Below are positions 35,283 through 44,575 of a DNA stretch of 64,000 bases, one piece after another. The stretch is from positions 3,698,001 to 3,762,000 of the forward strand of contig NZ_OY775906.1 in the NCBI RefSeq assembly GCF_963675065.1, given 5' to 3'. Below the pieces are notes generated by a model. That model worked only from the letters and a program-made list of their open reading frames with translations, had not been told where the DNA came from and ran no database searches. The position numbers and the translations under genes were made by a program. Each line of letters begins with the position of its first letter. Positions within the stretch are counted from its first letter, which is position 1. The stretch comes from an uncultured Draconibacterium sp. (GTDB taxonomy: Bacteria > Bacteroidota > Bacteroidia > Bacteroidales > Prolixibacteraceae).

Positions 35283-36935
35283 ATGAATTACACTACGATT
35301 AAAACAAACCTTTTCAGGGTACGATACAGGCGAAAAGATGGGAAGCAACAACTAAAAATATTAGTTAAAATTGGTTACCTATCCGATAATAAGTTCAGAG
35401 AACTTAAACGGTTTGAAGTAACTGTGCGTGATAAGTTGAACAACCTATATCTGGTATCAGACCAACAGTACAAGAATCTAAAAATCACACCACCAACAAT
35501 TAAACGGCTTAACTTATTTGAAACAGAGACTAAAGTCAAGAAAATAGTTCAGGATTTGATTAACGATAAAATCGATTTCTCTGTCAACGAGATTAACAAT
35601 CGTTTATACTCTATCCAAAACGATGAAGCAATAAGCCTTAAAGTAAAAACTTGGAACGAGTTCTTAAACAGCGTCAATAGCGAAGCAGAAGATTCAACCT
35701 ACCAACAGGATGAAATTGAAAGAATTGAAAAAGCGATTAATGAAGAAATTGAAGAAGCTGCAAAAAGGGATAAGGTTTTAACCGATGAAGAAATTGATAA
35801 TATCAAAGATTCTGTTGGTATTGAAATGCAAATTGAAAAAGAAAAGGAATACGTTAAAACACTAAGCCTTGATGAAAGATATGCGAAACATAAATTCGAT
35901 ACAAATGATATAATCGAAGTGTTTGGTTTTTGCTGGTCGAAAAATCCGAAAAATGGGGACACATATATCCCCAAGTCTTATAAGCTATTAATATTCCACT
36001 TTGCAGATTACTTTATAAACGGTGACACGGTAAGTAAATCAATCAAAAGTTTTAACCAGAAATGGGTGGAAAGGTTTCTTTCTTTTAAAATAAAAAAAGG
36101 TTTCCCGAAGACCCATTTTAAAGGCTACACCCCTTTCAATATTTTTGATTATCGGGAATCACTTGAAAAAGCAGAACGAGAAGACTTTAAAATCGCATCT
36201 TTCAGAAAACTCGTTAAAATTTTAAGGCATTACATAAACATGTTACAAAAACATGGTTTGCTTTCACCAAATGCGATTAATACAAATCACATAGATGCTG
36301 CCGATTATATAAGTAGAAATACGATTTCTGAAAACTACACCAAAACGGAATACACGCTGGAACTGGAAGAAATTGAGCAACTATTAAGTGCAAAATTCGA
36401 AGACGAAAAAATGCAGTTAGCTGTTGACATGTACATCATTCAAATGTTTGCTGGTGGTTTGCGACCTGTTGAATTATTAGAGGGCAATATTAAATTTACT
36501 GATAGCTCTGTAACTTTCTATCGTAAGAAAAACAAAAGATTGTCAATAAATCCAATTTTGCCCGAAGTTCAAGATGTCCTAATTAAATATCCTAATGGAT
36601 TACCAACCTTTCTAAACATCAGTACTTATCGAGATAAATTAAAAGAAGTTGCCCGACATTTTAAATGGAATCGCATTATTCACGAAACAAATACCAAACT
36701 AAAACCAGATCAACCAACAATACAACATGAGTTGCATGAAATATTTTCCCCTATGACAGCACGGAAAACCTTTATTAATTATTTGGCTAATATGGGATTG
36801 CCTGATGAAGTGATTATACAGTTCACCGATCATGCCGATGTTCGCATTTTAAAGCATTACAAACGAAAACTTAATTTACAGCAAAAGCAACAAGTCATTC
36901 AGAACTTATTGGATAACTTCTACAAAACAGCATAA
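35283..36935 (+). CDS. int: tyrosine-type site-specific integrase
   Basis: The frame opens at 35259; the ATG at 35283 (MNYTTIKTNLFRVRYRRKDGKQ) is the likelier start, 550 residues. An N-terminal arm-binding region and a core-binding SAM-like region (about 200-350) precede the catalytic domain. That domain has GGLRPVELLEG (first Arg), SPMTARKTFINYLANMG (second Arg; the usual HxxR histidine is replaced), FTDHADVRILKHYKRKL (His and nucleophilic Tyr). An acidic insert (about 130-200) is unusual. It should catalyse integration and excision at the GTAGTCCCGACGGGAA core of tRNA-Arg. Lying just inside attL, it faces inward. Confidence 0.9.
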   Translation: MNYTTIKTNLFRVRYRRKDGKQQLKILVKIGYLSDNKFRELKRFEVTVRDKLNNLYLVSDQQYKNLKITPPTIKRLNLFETETKVKKIVQDLINDKIDFSVNEINNRLYSIQNDEAISLKVKTWNEFLNSVNSEAEDSTYQQDEIERIEKAINEEIEEAAKRDKVLTDEEIDNIKDSVGIEMQIEKEKEYVKTLSLDERYAKHKFDTNDIIEVFGFCWSKNPKNGDTYIPKSYKLLIFHFADYFINGDTVSKSIKSFNQKWVERFLSFKIKKGFPKTHFKGYTPFNIFDYRESLEKAEREDFKIASFRKLVKILRHYINMLQKHGLLSPNAINTNHIDAADYISRNTISENYTKTEYTLELEEIEQLLSAKFEDEKMQLAVDMYIIQMFAGGLRPVELLEGNIKFTDSSVTFYRKKNKRLSINPILPEVQDVLIKYPNGLPTFLNISTYRDKLKEVARHFKWNRIIHETNTKLKPDQPTIQHELHEIFSPMTARKTFINYLANMGLPDEVIIQFTDHADVRILKHYKRKLNLQQKQQVIQNLLDNFYKTA

Positions 36936-37257
36936 CAAGTATTCCAAAATAAAATTATAATTTTTTATAAAATTTTTGGCAGTAACTTACACGCATAAAA
37001 ACACTATATTTCAGATTTTCAAAAATTTACCCTGAAAAAATTCGAATTTTCAGTTACAGGAAAAAATAAATCAACCACAGTAAAAAAAAAATTTGTGCAT
37101 GGTTTCACTCATGTAGCACCCCTGCGATATATGCACCCCCTTCCCGAGAGGGGGGCGGGGTATCCTTTGCCGTGGGGGGCAAAATCTCCGTATCCCACCA
37201 TTGTTCGATTTAAAAGTAATTTACTTTTCGGATTGTACGGTTTAGCCTTTATTGATT
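36936..37257. other. intergenic region with two G/C-rich hairpins
   Basis: 322 bases after the integrase. An A/T-rich first part is followed by a sharp G/C-rich block: CCCCCTTCCCGAGAGGGGGG (37136-37155) and TTTGCCGTGGGGGGCAAA (37166-37183), preceded by GTAGCACCCCTGCGATAT. No ORF is convincing. Possible roles are a transcription terminator between convergent units, an origin-of-transfer-like site, or a small RNA. Confidence 0.5.
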
Positions 37258-37527
37258 TCAATTTTCGTTAACAGTGGTTCTTATTTGATATGATTTTGCC
37301 CAAGGAAACTTTACTCTACACATCTCTTTTATACACTGTTTAACTTTATTATTATCCGTACTTGCTACTAAAATTATTACTTCCCTTTCGAAATCATCGT
37401 TATTTAATTCATTATACAGCTTCAGCCTAACAATACTTTGGAAATTACCTGATGCTAATAATTTTTCTTCTTCTACTTCTGTAATAAAACAAATCTCTAT
37501 TTGATTAAATTTTTCTGTCATGTGCAA
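37258..37527 (-). CDS. hypothetical protein, 89 residues
   Basis: Not recognised. An alpha/beta pattern (QIEICFITEVEEEKLLASG, IVRLKLYNELNNDDFEREVIILVAST, KVKQCIKEMCRVKFPWAKSYQIRTTV) without signal or membrane segment. It is the last gene of the minus-strand restriction operon, 13 bases after the YgjP-like gene, so it probably belongs to that unit. Confidence 0.6.
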   Translation of the reverse strand: MHMTEKFNQIEICFITEVEEEKLLASGNFQSIVRLKLYNELNNDDFEREVIILVASTDNNKVKQCIKEMCRVKFPWAKSYQIRTTVNEN

Positions 37528-37540
37528 AATTCTGTTTATT

Positions 37541-38233
37541 TTACAACTTCATCCCAGCCATCTTTTCATCCAACTCCTTCCATTTTGGAATATGTTTCGA
37601 TAGTTCTGCCCAGAATTCTTTTGAATGGTTCTTAATTTTTGTGTGTACCAGTTCGTGTACAATAAGGTAATCAATTAAACTAAATGGTAGTTTTATTGCA
37701 TCGATATTTATTAAGATATTGTTTGTTGGTGTACAGCTTCCCCAACGTTTTTCCAATCGATGAAACTTCAAATCATTGTATTTTAGTCCAGTTATTCGTG
37801 ACCATTTTTTAACTCGTGGAGTAATCTTTTCTTTAGCTTTTTCCCTAAAGAACTTTTCAAATGCTGATTTTAAATCATCTTGATTATTTAATAACTTAGG
37901 AACTGATATCTTGAACTTAGATTCTGTAAAATCAATGGTTATTGCATCAACATCGTCATCAATAATAACTTCAACATAGTATCTTCTACCCAAGTATGGT
38001 ATTCTTGAACCTGTAACAATATCATCATCCAGAATTGATTTCACCAGTTCCAGTTTTTCCAATATCCACTTAGCTTTTTTTAGTATTAATTGGTTGGCTT
38101 GTTCAATTGAAATTTCTTTACCTTTCAATGTGACTCCAACATTGCGTTCAACGCTAATATAATGCGATTTTAAGCCATCTTTTATCAAAGTGGTATATGA
38201 TATGGTTTTATTTCCGTATTGTACTTCAGGCAT
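37541..38233 (-). CDS. YgjP-like (DUF45) zinc metallopeptidase
   Basis: 230 residues. HELVH at 193-197 with the third ligand His at about 203 in KNHSKEFW, and RWGSCTPTNNILIN (163-176) are hallmarks of the YgjP/DUF45 family. This family is often encoded next to type I restriction hsdR genes, as here: the start overlaps the hsdR stop by 8 bases. Its role with restriction enzymes is not established; proteolytic control of HsdR is an inference. Cytosolic. Confidence 0.9.
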   Translation of the reverse strand: MPEVQYGNKTISYTTLIKDGLKSHYISVERNVGVTLKGKEISIEQANQLILKKAKWILEKLELVKSILDDDIVTGSRIPYLGRRYYVEVIIDDDVDAITIDFTESKFKISVPKLLNNQDDLKSAFEKFFREKAKEKITPRVKKWSRITGLKYNDLKFHRLEKRWGSCTPTNNILINIDAIKLPFSLIDYLIVHELVHTKIKNHSKEFWAELSKHIPKWKELDEKMAGMKL

Positions 38234-41200
38234 CCTTATTCTTGATTAAAACGTCTACCATCTCTTTTGCTTTTGCCTTTGCTTCTTTGCGTTCTAATTT
38301 TGTCTTCAGGAATCGCATAATTTTGTTTTCGATATCCTTCTTTACCTGTCCTTTGTATTGCCAGCCAATAATATTCAGTTCACCACCAATAAGGTCGAAA
38401 AGTGTTTTTGTGGCATCTTCCGCATCTCCATCAAAAATGGTTTTCATCGAATAATATGTGGCTCGTTCACGCTCTGTATTAAATCCTTTTTGTTCTCCTT
38501 CGGTTTGTTCTGCTATTATTTCATCTTGGATTTCAGAGAATGCTTTTAACAGTTCCAATTGTGTTATCCGTTCTTCTTTTTTTAGTTTTAATAGTTCATC
38601 CAAACGTTGCGCCAGTGGTTTATAAAAATCTGGATTTTTATCGATTCCAACTTTGATGGTATGCTTTAAGTTATTGCGCATCTTCAACTCTTTAGTGGCA
38701 GGTGAAGCGTTCAATATTTCTTCCTTAAACTTATCCTTGTCAATAATTGAAATAGGTTCTTCCAATAGGTTTTCCACACCTTCTGATTTTAGGTGTTCAT
38801 CAACCATGGATTGTAGCATCTTGCTTTCATCCTTACTTACCTTCAAACCATCATCATCGGGGAAAGCATTTCTTGCCCTTAGCTTAATTTCATTGAACAA
38901 TTTAAAATCGCCCTGATACTTCATTGCCTTTACGTTGGGCAATACTATATTAATTGACTTATTGAAGTTCTTCAAGAGTACCTTAAATTCATCACGTCTG
39001 TCAATCGGTTCGATGAATCGAATTGCTGCATCGATATAATCATCACGCTGGTAATTCCTATTAATTTTCATTGGTTTGAAGAAGTCCACCAGCTTCGAAT
39101 GATTCATTTCCATTTTTGGAATTTCTTCATTGATGTTCTTCAAAATATCATCGGGTCTGATGTCGTCAGAAAAGATTTCCAGTGCTTGAATTAAATAAGC
39201 TGTTATACCATTGTAATCTACAATATAACCTGCATTCTTTCCTTTACCTGTGCGATTAACTCTTGCAATGGCTTGCAACAGGTTATGCTCTTTCAGTGGT
39301 TTATCCAGATACAAACACGAAGCAATTGGCGCATCCCAACCCGTTAACAACATATCCGAAACAATCATAAATGCCGTATTATCGTACTTCTTCTTGCCCG
39401 ATTTTTCAGTTTCTGATTCATCACCAAATGGCAACTTAAAGAAATCGGTGGCATCCTTAACATCTTCTGGAGGAACTACATAAATAGGTTTCTTTTTGTC
39501 GGGATTATTTTTGTTCCAATCCAAGGTCTCGTAATAGTCTTTGGCAATGGCATCCGATTTTGGAGAGCCAATACTTACTACCACTTTCGAATTAAAATTA
39601 TGGTAGCCTTGTTCCTTTAGTTCAAGCAATACCTGTTGATACTTTATAGCTGCTTCTCTGCCACTGCAAACAATCATTGCTTTATGACCATCAGGGTAAA
39701 TTTTATCTCGGTAATTGTCGATTATATGCTTGCCTATTGCATTAATCCGTTCCGATGATAACATGTACTTTCGTAATGCTTCACGTTTTAATTTATCTTG
39801 TTTATCTTCCGATAAATGACCAAATTTCTCTTCAAACTCTTTATCAAGTTCTTCTTTCCTGACGTTAAGTAATGCAATTCCTTCATCGTACAATAACTCA
39901 ACCGTTGCACCATCTGCAACCGATTCCATTATAGTATAAACATCGATATAATCACCACCATAAAACTCCCCTAATGTCGATTTATCCTCTTTTGAAATTG
40001 GTGTACCCGTAAACGCTACGAATTTTGCATTGGGCAATACGGTACGCATAAATGCAGCCAGAAAACCATAATGGCTTCGGTGTGCTTCATCAACCAGAAT
40101 ATAAAGGTTTTCTTTTTTCGAAAGTTCTTCCAGTTCAATTTCTTCCAGTTCAATTTCTACCCACTTATCTTTTTGGAGTTCCTTCGTCATCTTAGTTAGT
40201 GTCCTTCCTTCAATCTTTTTTTCGATTATTAAATTACCACGTTCTTCCTGTTCGGTTTGGTCGGTGGAATCAGTTGCTTCTTTATCGGTTTCTTGGAATT
40301 TCTGAAGTGTGGTGGTAATAATACCTCCGTAATCATTTCTCAATAGCTTATCCAAGTGTACAACCGATGATGCTTGATTCACATTTTTAAACCCAACATT
40401 TAGGAAAGTGGTGGTTATTTGTCTGTCCAAGTCCTTACGGTCGGTCATAATTACAACCGTTGGATTCTCGAAACCGTACTCTGGTGCTTGTAACTTACGG
40501 CTTACATACGCCATTGTTAGTGATTTGCCTGACCCCTGAGTGTGCCAGACAACACCGCCTTCACCGTTTTGCAAGCGTTTTATGGTTTTATTGGTTGCTC
40601 GTAATTGCTGGTATCTTGGTAATTTTTTAATGGTAATACCTTCATCTAATTCGAACAAAACAAAATGACGAATAATATCCAGCAACCTTTCTTTTTGGAA
40701 TAGTGCCAATATCAATTTGTCCTGTTCTCTTTTCGCCTGTTTTAGTATTTCGGTATCTTCTTTACTGGTTTTAAAAACCGAATAAAACTGTTGTGGTGAG
40801 CATATTGCGCCATACCTGCCACTTACATCCCAAATTCCAGCACAAATTTGATTGAAATGAAATAACTTCTCTGAATTCTTTTGGTAGTAATCCAAGTCGC
40901 CATAGGCTTTGTCCCAAGCGTTTGTTGACGTTGGCGATTTACACTCGATTATACCTAATGGCAAGCCATTAACAAATACCACTAAATCAGGGATTGAGTT
41001 TTGGTACTTGCCATGGAACTTCATTTGGTTCACTACAAGAAAATCGTTGTTTTCTGGATTTAAGTAATCGATGTAATTAACCGCATGAAATCCTTCAACA
41101 CCATTAACCACTTGCTTCAGGGTCTTGCTGCCCATTCTAATGAGTTTCCAAACCTTTTCATTAATCTCCATTAATGATTTGCCAGTAACACTTGTTATTT

Positions 41201-41402
41201 CATTAAGTGCTTTATTAAGGTTGTTATCGTTTATCCAAGGGTTAATTCTTTTGATGGATGACAGTAATCGTTCTGTTAAAACTACCTCAGTTATATCTTT
41301 TCGTTCATCGGTTTTACTGGCATCATAATATTGATACCCCATTTGTTGAAACAACTTAATGGCTGGTAATTCGGAATATTTATACTCGGAAAGGTCAGGC
41401 AT
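38226..41402 (-). CDS. hsdR: type I restriction endonuclease, R subunit
   Basis: The frame opens at 41459; the ATG at 41402 (MPDLSEYKYSELPAIKLFQ) is the natural start, 1058 residues. The N-terminal nuclease domain has IPDLVVFVNGLPLGIIECKS (PD-(D/E)XK). The helicase motor has Walker A TQGSGKSLTMAYVS, DEAH in ILVDEAHRSHYG, TGTPI, SDMLLTGWDAP and ARVNRTGKGK. A helical C-terminal region carries the link to the modification enzyme. It translocates DNA using ATP and cuts unmodified DNA far from the target. Downstream in the operon after hsdM and hsdS; apparently intact. Confidence 0.95.
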   Translation of the reverse strand: MPDLSEYKYSELPAIKLFQQMGYQYYDASKTDERKDITEVVLTERLLSSIKRINPWINDNNLNKALNEITSVTGKSLMEINEKVWKLIRMGSKTLKQVVNGVEGFHAVNYIDYLNPENNDFLVVNQMKFHGKYQNSIPDLVVFVNGLPLGIIECKSPTSTNAWDKAYGDLDYYQKNSEKLFHFNQICAGIWDVSGRYGAICSPQQFYSVFKTSKEDTEILKQAKREQDKLILALFQKERLLDIIRHFVLFELDEGITIKKLPRYQQLRATNKTIKRLQNGEGGVVWHTQGSGKSLTMAYVSRKLQAPEYGFENPTVVIMTDRKDLDRQITTTFLNVGFKNVNQASSVVHLDKLLRNDYGGIITTTLQKFQETDKEATDSTDQTEQEERGNLIIEKKIEGRTLTKMTKELQKDKWVEIELEEIELEELSKKENLYILVDEAHRSHYGFLAAFMRTVLPNAKFVAFTGTPISKEDKSTLGEFYGGDYIDVYTIMESVADGATVELLYDEGIALLNVRKEELDKEFEEKFGHLSEDKQDKLKREALRKYMLSSERINAIGKHIIDNYRDKIYPDGHKAMIVCSGREAAIKYQQVLLELKEQGYHNFNSKVVVSIGSPKSDAIAKDYYETLDWNKNNPDKKKPIYVVPPEDVKDATDFFKLPFGDESETEKSGKKKYDNTAFMIVSDMLLTGWDAPIASCLYLDKPLKEHNLLQAIARVNRTGKGKNAGYIVDYNGITAYLIQALEIFSDDIRPDDILKNINEEIPKMEMNHSKLVDFFKPMKINRNYQRDDYIDAAIRFIEPIDRRDEFKVLLKNFNKSINIVLPNVKAMKYQGDFKLFNEIKLRARNAFPDDDGLKVSKDESKMLQSMVDEHLKSEGVENLLEEPISIIDKDKFKEEILNASPATKELKMRNNLKHTIKVGIDKNPDFYKPLAQRLDELLKLKKEERITQLELLKAFSEIQDEIIAEQTEGEQKGFNTERERATYYSMKTIFDGDAEDATKTLFDLIGGELNIIGWQYKGQVKKDIENKIMRFLKTKLERKEAKAKAKEMVDVLIKNKDA

Positions 41403-41424
41403 GGTATGATAATTTTGTGAAAAA

Positions 41425-41601
41425 TTACAATGATTCTGATATTCTGCGTAACTTCTCAAGACTTAATGCATTTAATCTTTTTTTCAGATTTACATTAAAC
41501 TTTTCGGTAGATTTCAGATTTATTTTATTCTTTTTTGCCCAGTTAATTATAAACAGTCTTTCATCAGACAGTTCTTTATCAGTCATTTTTTTTAAATTCA
41601 T
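41425..41601 (-). CDS. small basic protein between hsdS and hsdR
   Basis: 58 residues: MNLKKMTDKELSDERLFIIN, then WAKKNKINLKSTEKFNVN and LKKRLNALSLEKLRRISESL. It is charged and helical, with natural codon use, and lies between hsdS and hsdR on the same strand, ending 22 bases before the hsdR start. It may be a regulatory helper or a spurious ORF. No family is recognised. Confidence 0.5.
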   Translation of the reverse strand: MNLKKMTDKELSDERLFIINWAKKNKINLKSTEKFNVNLKKRLNALSLEKLRRISESL

Positions 41602-41698
41602 AATTTTGAATTAATTAACATGGTCACAATTCAAAGAAATAAAATGAGTAATTTCAAATCAACTGTTAATTAATATTTGTTTTTAGTTATTTTCAATT

Positions 41699-42952
41699 TT
41701 ACACAGTCACTCTTATTTTACCTGTTAACAATTGCTGCATCAACCCTTGTTTTAATTCTTGGTAGTGAGTTTTCTTATCTTCTAAAACTTCCAATTTTTC
41801 ATCAACGGAACTTAATATTGAAGCAATTTTTTGTTGTTCAAAGGAATCTTTTGGAAGAGTTATTAATAAGTTTTTCTGATTAGCAATTCCAATGTATGCT
41901 CGTGTACTTTGTTTCGAAAACTTATCGATTAGGTTCTGAAATATGGACGATTGAAAATAGTAATATAAATATCTTCTGTTTAAAACTGTTTCGTCACCAA
42001 TTCGATAATACGTGACCTGAGGCGTGAGCATCAAACTACCATGTTTTTGTTCTACAATAGCAGTTAAACCAACAGTCCCTTTATGTGTTAATAAAATGTC
42101 ATTTGGTTCAGAAAATCCAATCCTTAGTGATTTGTATTGATTAAAAGATATTCTTTTAGCCTTGTTGAGGTCTAATTTATTTGATATAGAAATACAATTA
42201 GCCGTAATAAATGGTATTCCTTCTTCCACAAAGTCATCTGACACTGGATGTGACTCTCCATGATTTCCATCCTGAATTTTAGTAATAACACCATTTGAAA
42301 CCAATTCTGAAAATTTCAACACTTCCCAACTCTCAGGAATCTCCCCCAAAGGTGAATCTTTAAATTCGGTGTGACCAATGCCTTTGGTTAACAGGCGTTG
42401 CATCAAACCTTTTTTTAGTTCTTGGGTTTCGTTTATCTGTTGGTCTATTACATCAATTTTATCATCAACGGTGCTTAATATTTTGGCTATTTTTTGTTGT
42501 TCTGGGAGAGGGGGGAGTGGTATTTTCAGTGCTTTTAAAACTTCAAGACGGATTCCTTTTACAGTACTACCTGACCCCATACCCAATATTATCTCAGCAT
42601 TAGCATAGAACCAATGGAATAAGAAAAATTTATCCAATTTTCCATTTAAATACAATGCCTTTAAGTCTTGGTTAATGGCAACGTCTTTTTTGAAGAAAAC
42701 AGCTTTCCCCAATGCCATACGTGTTGATACAACCAGTGTCCATGCTGGAATTAATTTAGTAGAACTGTTTTCCAGTCCTTTCTGAGATATATAATCAATT
42801 GTATCATTTATTATTGTTCCTTTTAAATCCTTAACAGTCGCCCATGGGACATCTCCATCCCAGTAATCATCAATGTCTTTACTAGGAGTTGCACCACCTT
42901 CTATTTTATCTATCAGTTCGCCTAATGGAACTTTCACGAATCCGTCTTTCAT
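41699..42952 (-). CDS. hsdS: type I restriction-modification specificity subunit
   Basis: 417 residues with two target-recognition domains. TRD1 starts VPLGELIDKIEGGATPSK and ends at the first conserved helical repeat LPEQQKIAKILSTVDDKID. TRD2 starts SPLGEIPESWEVLKFSEL and ends at the second repeat SFEQQKIASILSSVDEKLE. The repeats (EQQKIAxILSxVDxKxxV and QELKxGLMQxLLT) form the coiled-coil spacer that sets the distance between the two half-sites. It recognises a bipartite DNA sequence, which cannot be read from the protein. Its start overlaps the hsdM stop by 4 bases (ATGA). Confidence 0.95.
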   Translation of the reverse strand: MKDGFVKVPLGELIDKIEGGATPSKDIDDYWDGDVPWATVKDLKGTIINDTIDYISQKGLENSSTKLIPAWTLVVSTRMALGKAVFFKKDVAINQDLKALYLNGKLDKFFLFHWFYANAEIILGMGSGSTVKGIRLEVLKALKIPLPPLPEQQKIAKILSTVDDKIDVIDQQINETQELKKGLMQRLLTKGIGHTEFKDSPLGEIPESWEVLKFSELVSNGVITKIQDGNHGESHPVSDDFVEEGIPFITANCISISNKLDLNKAKRISFNQYKSLRIGFSEPNDILLTHKGTVGLTAIVEQKHGSLMLTPQVTYYRIGDETVLNRRYLYYYFQSSIFQNLIDKFSKQSTRAYIGIANQKNLLITLPKDSFEQQKIASILSSVDEKLEVLEDKKTHYQELKQGLMQQLLTGKIRVTV

Positions 42953-44511
42953 ACCCCCAACTCTTTTAAGAATCCAGCCAACTTTTTATCAATCTCAGCT
43001 TCACGTTCTTCCAAATCAGCCAATTTTTGATGCACGGCTTTAATATCCACTTCTGGTTCAGGTTCACTGGTGTCGATGTATCGTGAAATGTTAAGATTGT
43101 AATCGTTTTCTTTAATTTCGGCAATATCAACAATTCGCATGTATTTATCGACATCAATCGCACCATCATAAGCATTTACAATTTTTGTGATGTGTTTTTC
43201 AAGCAATTCGTTTTGGTTCTTTCCTTCTTTATAATCGTTGCTGGCATCAATAATTATAACCTTACCTTTTTGTGCTTCGGTCTTGTTTTTATTGATTATC
43301 CAGATGGATGCAGGAATTCCAGTATTATAAAAAAGTGCTGATGGCAAACCAACAATACCTTCAACCAAATCGGCATCCAGTAACCCCTGTCGTATTTTTC
43401 CTTCCACACCATTTCTAAAAAGTGTTCCATGTGGCAATACTACACCTGCTTTACCATCTTGTTTAAGAACTGCTATCATATGTTGAAGAAATGCTAGGTC
43501 AGCATAACCTCTTGGGGGAATTCCGTATTGAAACCTTCCATAAGGGTCGGTAACAACCTTTGCATAATTTGGTGTAACCTTTTTCTCTTTGCCGTTTTTA
43601 TCGAGTTTAACTTCAATACTGTTTTCGACTGGTGTCCACCATCCATCCATCGAAAACGGAGGATTGGCAATTACTCTATCGAATAACTGAAGTTCGTTGT
43701 TATCGTTTTTATGTTGTGGATTAACCAAGGTGTCACCTTTTTTAAGGTCAGCATCCATGAAATTATGCAACAACATATTTAATTTACCAATCGCCCAAGT
43801 GCCGAGATTCTTTTCTTGTCCGTATAACGATACATTAACATTATTGCCAACCTTACCGTTGGGTTGTTCAGCTATGTATCGTGCAGATTCAATTAACATA
43901 CCACCAGAACCAAATGTCGGGTCATACACCTTCTGTTTTGGCTCAGGTTTTATTAATTGTACAATGGTTTGCACCACGCCTCTGGGAGTATAGAATTCAC
44001 CACCTTTTTTGCCAGCATCATCGGCAAACATTTTAATCAGATACTCATATGCATCACCCAAAAGGTCGTTTGATTGCAAGTGGTCATTACGCAGGGAATG
44101 TTGGTTAAAGTGGCGCAATAAACGCTGCAACACTTCATCACTTAGCTTTTCTTTGTCACCAAATTTGGTGGCAGTCATAACTCCTTCCAGACTGGTGTTC
44201 TCACGTTCAATGGCTGCAAATGCTTTATCAAGTGCAATACCAATATTTTCGGTATGTTTCTTAATATTATCCCATCGGGATTCTGGTGGAAGTTGGAAAT
44301 AGGTTTCATCTTCAGCATCTTCTCTGGAAATACCATCTTTAGTCATTATGTTTTCCACTTCTTCTTCAAAAACGTCATTGGAACGTTTCAGGAATAGCAG
44401 ACCAAATATGTAGTTCTTAAAGTCTGAACTGTCGATACTTCCACGCAGTATATTGGCAGAATCCCACAGCCATGATTCTAATGTGTCGAGTGTTAGTTTA
44501 TTTAGCGTCAT
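42949..44511 (-). CDS. hsdM: type I DNA adenine methyltransferase subunit
   Basis: 520 residues. The N-terminal helical domain (LESWLWDSANILRGSIDSSDF, LLFLKRSNDVFEEE) is followed by the N6-adenine methyltransferase core: GGEFYTPRGVV, DPTFGSGGMLIES (SAM-binding motif I), VIANPPFSMDGWW (NPPF catalytic motif) and GVVLPHGTLFRNGVEGKIR. A C-terminal coiled-coil tail (KLADLEEREAEIDKKLAGFLKELGV) contacts HsdS. It modifies host DNA and, with HsdS and HsdR, forms the restriction complex. First gene of the M-S-R set; a GHKL ATPase gene lies 64 bases upstream. Confidence 0.96.
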   Translation of the reverse strand: MTLNKLTLDTLESWLWDSANILRGSIDSSDFKNYIFGLLFLKRSNDVFEEEVENIMTKDGISREDAEDETYFQLPPESRWDNIKKHTENIGIALDKAFAAIERENTSLEGVMTATKFGDKEKLSDEVLQRLLRHFNQHSLRNDHLQSNDLLGDAYEYLIKMFADDAGKKGGEFYTPRGVVQTIVQLIKPEPKQKVYDPTFGSGGMLIESARYIAEQPNGKVGNNVNVSLYGQEKNLGTWAIGKLNMLLHNFMDADLKKGDTLVNPQHKNDNNELQLFDRVIANPPFSMDGWWTPVENSIEVKLDKNGKEKKVTPNYAKVVTDPYGRFQYGIPPRGYADLAFLQHMIAVLKQDGKAGVVLPHGTLFRNGVEGKIRQGLLDADLVEGIVGLPSALFYNTGIPASIWIINKNKTEAQKGKVIIIDASNDYKEGKNQNELLEKHITKIVNAYDGAIDVDKYMRIVDIAEIKENDYNLNISRYIDTSEPEPEVDIKAVHQKLADLEEREAEIDKKLAGFLKELGV

Positions 44512-44575
44512 TTATGTATTTGTCTTTTTGTAGATGTTAGAAGTTTTTATTTTTCTTCCACCTAATCGTTTAATA

